The position numbers were made by a program, and so were the translations under genes. Under the pieces are notes generated by a model. It worked only from the letters and a program-made list of their open reading frames with translations. It ran no database searches and was not told the origin of the DNA. From CAKOSP01 sp964371745 (GTDB taxonomy: Bacteria > Bacillota_I > Bacilli_A > RF39 > UBA660), in contig CAYJNS010000057.1 of assembly GCA_964371745.1 (NCBI GenBank), positions 1 through 7,117 on the forward strand: DNA of 7,117 bases, in the 5' to 3' direction. Numbering within the stretch: position 1 is the first letter of the stretch; every line of letters starts with the position of its first letter. Below, piece after piece: positions 1 through 5,753 of the stretch.

Positions 1-23
1 TCTACCGACTGAGCTAAACGAGC
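1..23 (-). tRNA. tRNA gene, 5' portion only (cut by window edge)
   Basis: Read on the minus strand, this is the first 23 bases of a tRNA: a seven-base 5' acceptor strand (GCTCGTT), T8 A9, then the D-stem and loop GCTCAGTCGGTAGA, which is the usual D-arm of elongator tRNAs. The anticodon lies outside the window, so the amino acid cannot be read. A consensus promoter sits 12 bases upstream, so the gene is transcribed independently of the RNase J gene behind it. Confidence 0.9.
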
Positions 24-34
24 ACTGCAAAATA

Positions 35-64
35 ATTATATAATAAATAATACTATTTTGTCAA
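35..64 (-). promoter_or_regulatory. Strong sigma-A-type promoter of the tRNA gene
   Basis: On the minus strand a perfect -35 TTGACA (59-64) and a perfect -10 TATAAT (35-40) are separated by 18 bases. The predicted transcription start is about 5 bases before the tRNA 5' end, giving the very short leader typical of stable RNA genes. Confidence 0.85.
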
Positions 65-122
65 ACATTTTATTAATATTTTATAGTAATTATCTATTTT
101 TTTAATTATTTTTATTATTTTT

Positions 123-1760
123 TTAAGCAACTTCTTGTACAACCGCTATAATCATTGGTTTACATTCAGTTTCTTGATATAAGAATTTACTTAAGTTTTC
201 TCTTATTTCACTTTTAATATTATTAAATTCTATATGTGTTGGCATAATATTTCTTGTAATTATTTCTTCACATAAAGCTTTTATTTCTTTAATTAAATCA
301 TGTGAATCTTTCACATAAATAAATCCTCTTGTAGTCACTTCTGGTCCTACTATTATTTTTTTAGTTTTTCTACTTATAGTAGCACTTATTAATACTATTC
401 CATTTTCTGAAAGCATTTCTCTATCTTTTATAACAAGTTCACCAATATCATCATTACCATGACCATCAATTAATATATCAACTGCTTTTATTTTTTCTGT
501 TGTATTAACAAACTTTTTATCTTCAAATAATACTACATCACCATTTTGTTTTAAAATGATATTTTCTGGAAGCATTCCTAATCCACTTGCTAAATTTGCA
601 TTTCCTACCATATATCTATATTCACCTTTAACAGGCATATAATATTTAGGATTCATAAGTTTTATCATAAGCATAAGGTCTTCAGATGATGCGTGATGAG
701 ATATAATTTTAGTTTTAGGAATATTTATAATATTACAACCAAACATAGCTAATTCATTTTCTAATTTTACAAGTAACTTTTCTGTTGCATCCACCCTTGG
801 TTCTGCCATTATAATAGTATCATCTTTTCTTAAGTTAATAAATTTATCATAACCGCTTAATATTTTATTTAAATTAGCATATGGATTTGTTTTATCATTC
901 GGCACCAATATAATGGTATTCGGGTCATTTAAATGTGATAAATCTCCTAAAAGAGAATCTGTAAAATTAATATATCCCTCTTTTTTAGAAAAGTTAATTA
1001 TATTTTGTAATTTTTTACCCATTACTACTATTTTACGATGTTTGTTTTCTGCAGCTTTAAATATTTCATCAATTGTATATAAATGATATGGTAATATTGA
1101 AAATATAATCCTTTTTTCATTTTTCTTAATAGCATTTTCAAAAAAATCATATAAATGATGATTTGGAGATGTATGTCCTTTTTTTTCAGAAAAAATCGAT
1201 TGACACATTAGACAAAGTACATTTTGTTTACCAATATAAGCAATTTTACCTAAATCCATATCATAATTGTTATTCATAGATGGATCTATTACAAAATCTC
1301 CTGTATAACATATGGCACCATCTTTAGTATTTATAACATACATTACTGCATCTGGAATACTATGTGATACAGCAATTGGAAATATAGAAATATCATCAAA
1401 AACTATTTTTTTGTGAATAGATATTTCATTAATATTTTTAAGTTTGATACCATCTTCTAGTAAAACAAATTTAGTAAATTTTGTTGCATATATTTTGATT
1501 TCTGGTATTTCTATTAATAAATCTTTTACAGCTCCCATATTTTCTTTATGACCATGTGTTAAAAATAATCCTTTAATTCTTTTCCTATTTTTTATTAAAT
1601 AAGAAAAATCAGGTATTATATAATCTATACCAAATAAATTACCACTTGCATATTTTAATCCGCAGTCAAATATATAAATATTATCATCTATTTCAACTAC
1701 ATAGGAATCCTTACCTTCTTCGTCAAGTCCTCCCAAACCAAAAATTTTAATTTTACTCAT
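123..1760 (-). CDS. RNase J-family protein with degraded active site (RNase J2-like)
   Basis: The protein has 545 residues, the normal RNase J length. Order: beta-lactamase fold, beta-CASP insert, then the C-terminal domain (about 424-545, with DGHGNDDIGE, DREMLSENGI and VTTRGFIYVKDS). RNase J enzymes are metal-dependent 5'-3' exo- and endonucleases that mature and decay RNA in Bacillota. Here the HxHxDH motif reads HGHKEN (69-74), so the Asp and final His are gone. The late PVHGEYR motif reads PVKGEYR, with Lys378 for the metal-binding His. The usual STNAE and TGSQGEP stretches are replaced by QSIFSE and PNDKTNP. HSIPD (133-137), TGDF (153-156) and His356 remain. It is probably catalytically weak or dead, perhaps the partner of an intact RNase J elsewhere, as J2 is for J1 in B. 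subtilis (inference). The ATG at 1760 is chosen over a GTG at 1769 because that GTG lies inside the SD. The frame is open throughout. No convincing terminator is seen after it. Confidence 0.93.
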   Translation of the reverse strand: MSKIKIFGLGGLDEEGKDSYVVEIDDNIYIFDCGLKYASGNLFGIDYIIPDFSYLIKNRKRIKGLFLTHGHKENMGAVKDLLIEIPEIKIYATKFTKFVLLEDGIKLKNINEISIHKKIVFDDISIFPIAVSHSIPDAVMYVINTKDGAICYTGDFVIDPSMNNNYDMDLGKIAYIGKQNVLCLMCQSIFSEKKGHTSPNHHLYDFFENAIKKNEKRIIFSILPYHLYTIDEIFKAAENKHRKIVVMGKKLQNIINFSKKEGYINFTDSLLGDLSHLNDPNTIILVPNDKTNPYANLNKILSGYDKFINLRKDDTIIMAEPRVDATEKLLVKLENELAMFGCNIINIPKTKIISHHASSEDLMLMIKLMNPKYYMPVKGEYRYMVGNANLASGLGMLPENIILKQNGDVVLFEDKKFVNTTEKIKAVDILIDGHGNDDIGELVIKDREMLSENGIVLISATISRKTKKIIVGPEVTTRGFIYVKDSHDLIKEIKALCEEIITRNIMPTHIEFNNIKSEIRENLSKFLYQETECKPMIIAVVQEVA

Positions 1761-1766
1761 TATTAT

Positions 1767-1772
1767 CACCTC
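1767..1772 (-). promoter_or_regulatory. Ribosome binding site that sets the RNase J start
   Basis: GAGGTG lies 6 bases before the ATG at 1760. The in-frame GTG at 1769 is part of this SD and has no SD of its own at proper distance, so translation should begin at the ATG. Confidence 0.8.
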
Positions 1773-1804
1773 AAATTATTTTTCAAAAGTTTTTTGGTAA
1801 ATTA

Positions 1805-1833
1805 ATTATAACATTTTTTAGGAAATAAAGCAA
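1805..1833 (-). promoter_or_regulatory. Promoter of the RNase J-family gene
   Basis: TTGCTT (1828-1833), a 17-base spacer and a perfect TATAAT (1805-1810) preceded by TGT, an extended -10. Transcription would start about 38 bases upstream of the ATG. This indicates that the gene has its own promoter and does not depend on readthrough from the surface protein gene upstream. Confidence 0.75.
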
Positions 1834-1854
1834 ATTTTAAAGAACATGTTAATG

Positions 1855-1878
1855 TAAATTTGAACTATAACAAATTTA
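1855..1878. repeat. Short inverted repeat between the RNase J and surface-protein genes
   Basis: TAAATTTG (1855-1862) and CAAATTTA (1871-1878) are perfect 8-bp arms around an 8-base loop. The repeat lies downstream of the surface protein gene and upstream of the RNase J promoter. Neither strand has a T-run after it, so a terminator role is weakly supported. Confidence 0.3.
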
Positions 1879-1944
1879 TATTCTAATTTATTACAATATA
1901 ATTATTCAGAAATATACCATTAATATCTTTCAAAACATAATTTT

Positions 1945-2616
1945 TTATGGGGCTAAAAATTCACCTGTTCCATCATTTGGATAAAATACATTACCTATTA
2001 CATCCCAATATCCTATTTCACCAACATTTGGTCCTTCTAAGATTTCTGCCGGAACATAATATCTCAAAATAGTATCATCTTCAGCATTAGTTATTTTGAA
2101 TTCAGTCATATAACCTTTAAAATGTCTATCATCTTCTCCCTGTGCTACTGAATAAGCCGCTGTTGCCCCACCTATTCTAATCTCTCTTGCATATTCTTCA
2201 GGAATTATTTTCCCACCATTTACTGAATAATTATAAGAGCCAATTGTATGTTTTACCCTAGAAAAATATAAAGTATACCATGTATTTAAAGTGATATGAG
2301 GTAATTTAGCTGATGTTGTTCCGCCATACCCATTAAATACACCTGATTTTCCATTGAACACACCTAAAGTATAAGCTGCTGTAGTTCTACCTGAAATAAT
2401 CCATCCACCATCACCAGATGTAAATTCTATATGATTAAATTCTGTTTCAAATATATAATCGCCTGTATTTAATAAACCTGTATTGATATATTCATTTCCA
2501 GAAAAAACTAAATAGTCTAAATTTAAATATGTGACTTTATTAAAATTAAATCTTAAATTCAAATTGAAATCTGTATTATCTGCGATATATGAATTATAAG
2601 AAAATGTAATTTTTAT
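1945..2616 (-). pseudogene. C-terminal LamG-like part of the surface protein, detached by an in-frame stop
   Basis: This is the continuation, in the same frame, of the reading frame that stops at 2617-2619. From 2616 it reads on without interruption as IKITFSYNSYIADN and so on, to a TAA at 1945. The first 18 codons link to a 205-residue stretch (from 2562) with the look of a concanavalin-like or LamG jellyroll domain: NEYINTGL, YIFETEFN, GGWIISGR, NTWYTLYFSR and YSVNGG, then a C-terminal YWDVIGNVFYPNDGTGEF segment. Such domains usually bind glycans or other surface ligands; the ligand here is unknown. The only start available inside is a TTG at 2562 with no SD before it, so independent translation is unlikely. 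It is best treated as the distal half of a broken gene unless the stop is a sequencing error or is read through. Confidence 0.75.
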
Positions 2617-3021
2617 TTATGTAACACTATTAGGATTACAATATAATATTTCTTTATTTAAAATTTCATATGTAATATTTAAATTATTATTTGTAGATCC
2701 TTCAATTATATCTAAATGGTAATTATCATTAGTATTATTACTAACCTCTACTACGATTGTAATTGTTGAATTTTCATTAGGAAGAGTTACACTTATATTA
2801 CTTGTACTATTTGTAAATGTTGGATTATATGTTGTATAAGCCCCTTCTTCAACTGAAAGAACTTTCATATCAGTTATTTTAATCTCTCTTTGTATTTCAA
2901 CAATTGCATCTGCAGTTATAGATAAATTAGAATTTAGTGCAGAGTAACCAATAGACATAAATGTAATAAATACAAAAATAATAAACGTTATTAAAGGTCC
3001 TATTAACATATTTTTTTTCAT
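2617..3021 (-). CDS. N-terminal part of an exported surface protein (ends at premature TAA)
   Basis: The 134-residue product starts MKKNMLIG, then one hydrophobic segment (about 6-27) ending FMSIGYSALNS. This resembles an uncleaved anchor or signal seen in many exported proteins of gut Bacillota. A beta-rich, Ser/Thr/Asn-rich region follows (about 30-130), with alternating patterns such as ITIVVEVSNN, like a small extracellular Ig-like or bacterial adhesion domain. The frame stops at TAA (2617-2619) in mid-domain and continues in the same frame for 223 more codons that encode a LamG-like module. The intact protein would have had about 358 residues. Start choice: AGGAG (3030-3034) lies 8 bases before the ATG. 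A promoter lies just upstream. If the stop is real, the product is a truncated cell-surface protein without its binding domain. The exact family is not recognised. Confidence 0.8.
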   Translation of the reverse strand: MKKNMLIGPLITFIIFVFITFMSIGYSALNSNLSITADAIVEIQREIKITDMKVLSVEEGAYTTYNPTFTNSTSNISVTLPNENSTITIVVEVSNNTNDNYHLDIIEGSTNNNLNITYEILNKEILYCNPNSVT

Positions 3022-3045
3022 TTAAGTAACTCCTATGATATAATC

Positions 3046-3075
3046 ATTTTATCATATTAGTATAGTATTTTGCAA
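3046..3075 (-). promoter_or_regulatory. Promoter of the surface protein gene
   Basis: TTGCAA (3070-3075), an 18-base spacer and TAAAAT (3046-3051) preceded by TGA, an extended -10. A 7-bp inverted repeat, TATGATA (3034-3040) and TATCATA (3050-3056), overlaps the -10 and ends at the SD. It could act as an operator or as a leader hairpin. Confidence 0.6.
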
Positions 3076-3088
3076 TTAATATAAAATC

Positions 3089-3136
3089 ATTTCTATTTTT
3101 AAATAATTTTAATAAGAAAAATATAAAAATAGAAAT
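3089..3136. repeat. Perfect 13-bp inverted repeat between divergent genes
   Basis: ATTTCTATTTTTA (3089-3101) and TAAAAATAGAAAT (3124-3136) are exact reverse complements around a 22-base spacer. The repeat lies between the surface protein promoter and the -10 of the YgjV-family gene. It cannot be a terminator for either gene because both are transcribed away from it. An operator or other protein-binding site is possible; its composition is extremely AT-rich. Confidence 0.6.
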
Positions 3137-3142
3137 ATATAT

Positions 3143-3150
3143 GTTATAAT
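3143..3150 (+). promoter_or_regulatory. Extended -10 promoter of the YgjV-family gene
   Basis: TATAAT (3145-3150) is preceded by TG at 3142-3143 plus one base, an extended -10. No good -35 is present 16-18 bases upstream. The predicted start of transcription is at about 3157, right at the SD GAGGT (3157-3161), so the leader would be very short. Confidence 0.55.
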
Positions 3151-3167
3151 TTATTCGAGGTATAATT

Positions 3168-3656
3168 ATGATTTTATTATCAAACATAATTGCGATTATA
3201 GGATTTGGAACTGAAATATTTTGTTTTTGGAATAAAAAGAAAAAGGATATTATAACTTTTCAAATACTAGCAAACACATTATATGGTTTATCATATTTTG
3301 TAGCAGGAAGTTTATCCGGTGGATTTACAAATCTTATAAATGGTTTAAGAAGTTATTTGTGTAATAATCAAAAAAATAAATATAAAATCATTTTACTGCT
3401 TGCATTATATATTGGAGTTTCTATTATAAGTTATAAAGATATTTTTAGTTTATTACCAATATTAAGCGGTATTATATTTACATATTGCATTTATCAAAAA
3501 AACACTATGATTATAAGAATTGGAAGTATAATATCTAACTTATTATGGATTATATATAATTTACATGAAGAGTTATATATATTAAGTCTAACTGCATTAA
3601 TAATTTTATTATCCACACTATTATCTTTAATAAAACTTAATTTACTAAAAAAATAG
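3168..3656 (+). CDS. YgjV-family integral membrane protein
   Basis: The protein has 162 residues and is mostly hydrophobic, with about five to six membrane segments (roughly 3-20, 30-48, 73-88, 93-110, 117-131 and 136-156). It resembles the YgjV family (Imp-YgjV) of small bacterial inner-membrane proteins: an N-terminal helix followed by WNKKKKD, a middle GGFTNLINGLRSYL segment matching the family's AxxNAxR region, LLPILSGIIFTYC matching LLPVIGTIVSTW, and LLWIIYNL near the end. The function of the family is unknown; a transport role is sometimes suggested by distant likeness to sugar and PnuC-type carriers, but nothing here fixes a substrate. The start ATG is 6 bases after GAGGT. It is the only plus-strand gene between two minus-strand blocks and converges with the CNNM gene with 3 bases between the stop codons. 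Confidence 0.85.
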   Translation: MILLSNIIAIIGFGTEIFCFWNKKKKDIITFQILANTLYGLSYFVAGSLSGGFTNLINGLRSYLCNNQKNKYKIILLLALYIGVSIISYKDIFSLLPILSGIIFTYCIYQKNTMIIRIGSIISNLLWIIYNLHEELYILSLTALIILLSTLLSLIKLNLLKK

Positions 3657-3673
3657 AAACTAAACGTTTCTAT
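3647..3673 (-). terminator. Rho-independent terminator of the CNNM gene
   Basis: On the minus strand a perfect 8-bp stem, ATAGAAAC and GTTTCTAT with a 5-base loop (3653-3673), is followed by a run of seven Ts (complement of 3647-3653). The CNNM stop codon (3660-3662) falls at the stem-loop edge, and the T-tail and one arm lie in the last codons of the convergent YgjV gene. There is no T-run on the plus strand, so it works in one direction. Confidence 0.8.
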
Positions 3674-4139
3674 CATATTCATCATCTATATTACCCACAA
3701 TTTCTTCAATAACATCTTTCATGAGTATAATACCAACATACTCTTTTTTTTCGAGTACAAAAGTTAAATGATTTTTATTTCTTTTCATTTTATTAAAAGC
3801 AACATTTACGAATTCATCTCCTGAAATAAATTTTGGTTCATACATGATTTTTTCTAGTGTAATATCCTTTTTAGATAAATTTTTAAATATATCTTTTATA
3901 TATAAAACACCTACTATTTCATTATTATTAAAAAGCGGAACTCTACTATATTTAAAATTTTCTTTTTTGAGCTTTTTTAAAGCATCTTCAAAAGATAAAT
4001 TAACATCTAAAGAAAATACTTTTTCTTTAGGTAACATAATATTTTTAATAAGTGTATCATTAAATTCTAAAACGTTATTTATTAAATTTTGTTCATATTT
4101 TTTAATCGCACCTTTTTCTTGACCTTCACTTATAATCAT
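3660..4139 (-). CDS. CBS-pair half of a frameshifted CNNM/CorC-type transporter
   Basis: The 159-residue cytoplasmic piece starts at the first ATG after a frameshift. The same frame extends upstream as TEEEIR, joining naturally to the membrane half. It holds the cytosolic helix common to this family (ISEGQEKGAIKKYEQNLINN), the IMLP motif, and two CBS domains (about 34-88 with SRVPLF and IVGVLYIKDI; about 98-150 with YVGIILMKDVIEEIVG). CBS pairs in CorC/CNNM proteins bind adenine nucleotides with Mg2+ and gate the membrane domain. The protein ends seven residues after IVGNIDDEYD, so the usual C-terminal CorC_HlyC domain of about 80 residues is absent. Only a weak SD-like GAAGAAG precedes ATG 4139. 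Reinitiation after the membrane half's stop at 4157 is possible but unproven. The gene is otherwise a pseudogene half. Confidence 0.75.
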   Translation of the reverse strand: MIISEGQEKGAIKKYEQNLINNVLEFNDTLIKNIMLPKEKVFSLDVNLSFEDALKKLKKENFKYSRVPLFNNNEIVGVLYIKDIFKNLSKKDITLEKIMYEPKFISGDEFVNVAFNKMKRNKNHLTFVLEKKEYVGIILMKDVIEEIVGNIDDEYDRNV

Positions 4140-4156
4140 TCTAATTTCTTCTTCAG

Positions 4157-4675
4157 TTATTGTTCATTAACGCCAAATATTTTAGAAATTTTATTTGTAA
4201 CAAATGTTAAAAAGATAACAAAAGGTTTCGCAATTAAAGCAATTAAAGAAACTATTCCAACTGTACTATAAACAATTTTTTCATCATGTTTAAGTGCAAT
4301 TCTTTTAGGAATAAGCTCTCCAAATATGAGCATAAAAAACGATAAAATTATAGTTATTAAAACTATTGTAATTGTATTCCATGTATTTAAACTAACACTT
4401 GGAATTAAGTCACTTAAAAGTGGAGCTAGTTTTTCTGCGAAGGCTTCTGATGCAAAAGCAGAAGATAAAAATCCTGCAAAAGTTATCCCTATTTGAATTG
4501 TTGCTAAAAATGCACTAGGTGATTTTAATAACTTTAAAATATCTTTTGCCTTTTTATTTCCTTTTCTTGCTTCATGTTCTACTTTTATATCATTAATTGA
4601 AATAAATGCTATCTCAGTTGCTGCAAAAAATGCATTTATTAAAATTAAAATAATTAGTAATATTATTTGTCCCAT
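4157..4675 (-). CDS. DUF21 membrane half of a frameshifted CNNM/CorC-type transporter
   Basis: The 172-residue product is a complete DUF21/CNNM transmembrane domain. Its segments are at about 3-26 (NAFFAATEIAFISI), 55-80 (AFLATIQIGITFAGFLSSA), 100-123 (ending FGELIPKR, a family hallmark at 119-125) and 138-165. CNNM/CorC proteins (older name hemolysin C) are linked to Mg2+ or other cation export. The frame ends at TAA 4157-4159 after FGVNEQ. The coding sense resumes one frame over as TEEEIR, so one missing base, for example an A giving CAA ATA ACT, would restore FGVNEQ-I-TEEEIRMIISEG. The joined protein would be about 338 residues, against about 420-440 for full-length relatives. The start ATG has AGGTG five bases upstream. 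Its own promoter is at 4705-4733 and its terminator at 3647-3673. Confidence 0.85.
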   Translation of the reverse strand: MGQIILLIILILINAFFAATEIAFISINDIKVEHEARKGNKKAKDILKLLKSPSAFLATIQIGITFAGFLSSAFASEAFAEKLAPLLSDLIPSVSLNTWNTITIVLITIILSFFMLIFGELIPKRIALKHDEKIVYSTVGIVSLIALIAKPFVIFLTFVTNKISKIFGVNEQ

Positions 4676-4704
4676 TGCTTCACCTTTTTTCCACTATTAC
4701 ATTC

Positions 4705-4733
4705 ATTTTACCAATAATTAAAATTTAATACAA
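4705..4733 (-). promoter_or_regulatory. Promoter of the CNNM/CorC-type gene
   Basis: TTGTAT (4728-4733), 17-base spacer, TAAAAT (4705-4710) preceded by TGG (extended -10). The start of transcription would be about 22 bases before the ATG at 4675. The -35 is next to a weak AT-only hairpin (GTAAAAA at 4734-4740 and TTTTTAC at 4745-4751) that follows the small ORF upstream. Confidence 0.65.
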
Positions 4734-4764
4734 GTAAAAAAGACTTTTTACATTAAAATGAATT

Positions 4765-4830
4765 TTACGTTTTATTTAAAATATTAACAATTTCTTCATT
4801 TACTATTTCATCATCTACTAGTGTTGGCAT
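4765..4830 (-). CDS. Possible 21-residue small protein (unknown)
   Basis: The sequence reads MPTLVDDEIVNEEIVNILNKT then TAA. Support: a near-perfect SD GGAGGTGA (4839-4846) 8 bases before the ATG, a good promoter at 4903-4930, and a cluster of regulatory-looking repeats upstream of that promoter. The peptide is acidic with a possible amphipathic helix (about 7-19), no membrane segment and no cysteine. It matches nothing I recognise. The SD may pair with an upstream stretch (CTGGA at minus 4844-4848 with TCCAG at minus 4889-4893), which could restrict translation. Alternatively this is an mRNA leader or the remnant of a lost gene: an open frame this short could also arise by chance, though not usually with an SD this strong. 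Confidence 0.4.
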   Translation of the reverse strand: MPTLVDDEIVNEEIVNILNKT

Positions 4831-4902
4831 TTTTTTATTCACCTCCAGTCTTTTTGTATTTCCAAGTAAATCAATACTTCTTATTTCTCTGGATGGTTAT
4901 CT

Positions 4903-4930
4903 ATTATACATACTTTTTTTTACTTTTCAA
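4903..4930 (-). promoter_or_regulatory. Promoter in front of the small ORF
   Basis: TTGAAA (4925-4930), a 16-base spacer and a perfect TATAAT (4903-4908). The leader to the ATG at 4830 would be about 65 bases. The -35 overlaps the last of four TGTCGAA-like boxes. Confidence 0.55.
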
Positions 4931-4981
4931 CACTTTCGACAAGATGCGATTAAACCTTACATTTTTCGATATTTTTCGACA
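4926..4981 (-). promoter_or_regulatory. Cluster of four TGTCGAA-like boxes (Spo0A-box-like)
   Basis: Read on the minus strand: TGTCGAA (4975-4981), TATCGAA (4965-4971), TGTCGAA (4935-4941) and TGTTGAA (4926-4932). Two are perfect matches to the Spo0A recognition box TGTCGAA and two have one mismatch. All face the same way, as pairs spaced 10 and 9 bases. The last overlaps the -35 of the small-ORF promoter, where an activator or repressor would act. Assigning them to Spo0A is inference: no sporulation gene is in the window. Confidence 0.45.
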
Positions 4982-5008
4982 AAAAAAAACACATATGTTA
5001 TGTGCTTT
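4981..5008 (-). terminator. Rho-independent terminator of the coaE-coaD/MBL operon
   Basis: Minus strand: AAAG, stem CACATA, loop ACA, stem TATGTG, then a run of nine Ts (complement of 4981-4989). The flanking AAAG can pair with the first Ts to lengthen the stem. It begins 7 bases after the hydrolase stop codon. Confidence 0.8.
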
Positions 5009-5015
5009 AGTAAAC

Positions 5016-5753
5016 TTATTTAGTTAAAGTATATGGTTTATTTTCTTCAGCTATGATTGTATTTTCAAAAACTACAATTGCTTCATCTAAATAATTATTT
5101 TTATTTTCTTCAGGCCAAAAATGGGTTAACATAAGTTTTTGTACATTTGCATTTTTAGCAAGTAATGCAGCCTCCTTAGTATGCATGTGAGTATTAGATA
5201 TTATATTATGAGACTGAATAAATGATGATTCACAAATTAATATATCTGCTTTTTCTACTCTTTGACTTAACTCCATTAAATTAGTATTACCAATATCAGA
5301 TGTATATACTACTTTATTAACATTATTTTCAAGTATTATTACATAAGTTAAAATATTATGACTTTGGTTATTATAAAATGATATTTTCAAATCATCTAAA
5401 TATAAACAACTCAGTTCATCAATCAAATTAAAATTTGAATGGGTTTCTTTAATATCTACTATTTCGTTTGTTAATTCTGGTAAATATATATCTATTTTTT
5501 CGCTTAATAAACTTAAATTTTTATAAACATATGATGCATACATTATTGATGATAAATCACCATAATGATCTTTGTGTAAATGACTAATTATGACATGTAG
5601 GTTATTTAAACAATTTGGAAATAATAAATTACTACAAATACCATTACCTGCATCAAGTAATATATTATAATCTTTATATTCAATTAAAAATCCTGGACAA
5701 TTTAAGTTACCTTTAGCATATGGCGACACAGTTCCTAGTGGTGTTATTTTCAT
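5016..5753 (-). CDS. MBL-fold metallo-hydrolase (YhfI/RNase Z-like)
   Basis: The protein has 245 residues, a usual length for stand-alone MBL-fold hydrolases of the YhfI or RNase Z-like type. All expected metal ligands are visible: HLHKDH (58-63), His132 in NQSHN, Asp153 in YTSDIGNT, and His211 in MLTHFWPEE. A THMHTKEAA segment (188-196) matches the family's HxxxxxA stretch. The N-terminal MKITPLGTVSPY and LLDAGNG are also typical. It should be an active, probably dinuclear-metal, cytoplasmic hydrolase, but the substrate (nucleotide, RNA end, phosphodiester or other) cannot be told from sequence. RNase Z itself is less likely because the protein is short and the exosite arm is not evident. 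Its ATG directly follows the TAA of the coaE-coaD gene with no bases between, and its SD AGAGGA lies inside the last codons of that gene, so the two are probably translationally coupled. Confidence 0.9.
   Translation of the reverse strand: MKITPLGTVSPYAKGNLNCPGFLIEYKDYNILLDAGNGICSNLLFPNCLNNLHVIISHLHKDHYGDLSSIMYASYVYKNLSLLSEKIDIYLPELTNEIVDIKETHSNFNLIDELSCLYLDDLKISFYNNQSHNILTYVIILENNVNKVVYTSDIGNTNLMELSQRVEKADILICESSFIQSHNIISNTHMHTKEAALLAKNANVQKLMLTHFWPEENKNNYLDEAIVVFENTIIAEENKPYTLTK

Noticed and set aside
1761..1769. GTG at 1769 as start of the RNase J-family gene
   Set aside because: This GTG is part of the SD GAGGTG and has no SD of its own at proper distance; the ATG at 1760 is correctly spaced.
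1855..1878. Terminator for the surface protein gene
   Set aside because: An 8-bp AT-only stem exists but no T-run follows on either strand.
2560..2562. TTG at 2562 as the start of a separate LamG gene
   Set aside because: No SD precedes it, and the frame continues upstream with protein-like sequence to the TAA at 2617, so it is the distal half of one gene.
3089..3136. Invertible promoter switch
   Set aside because: The spacer is only 22 bases, no recombinase gene is in the window and no promoter lies between the arms.
4150..4170. Programmed -1 frameshift in the CNNM gene
   Set aside because: A -1 shift would give the right product, but the site GAA CAA TAA has no slippery X XXY YYZ heptamer and no clear downstream structure.
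3494..4271. Open frames at 3494-3685 (minus), 3844-4122 (plus) and 4089-4271 (plus)
   Set aside because: They lie antisense to the YgjV or CNNM genes, have no SD support and have biased, low-complexity sequence.
4821..5027. Plus-strand 68-residue open frame
   Set aside because: No SD; Phe-rich sequence arises from T-rich intergenic DNA and it runs across the operon terminator and promoter elements of the other strand.
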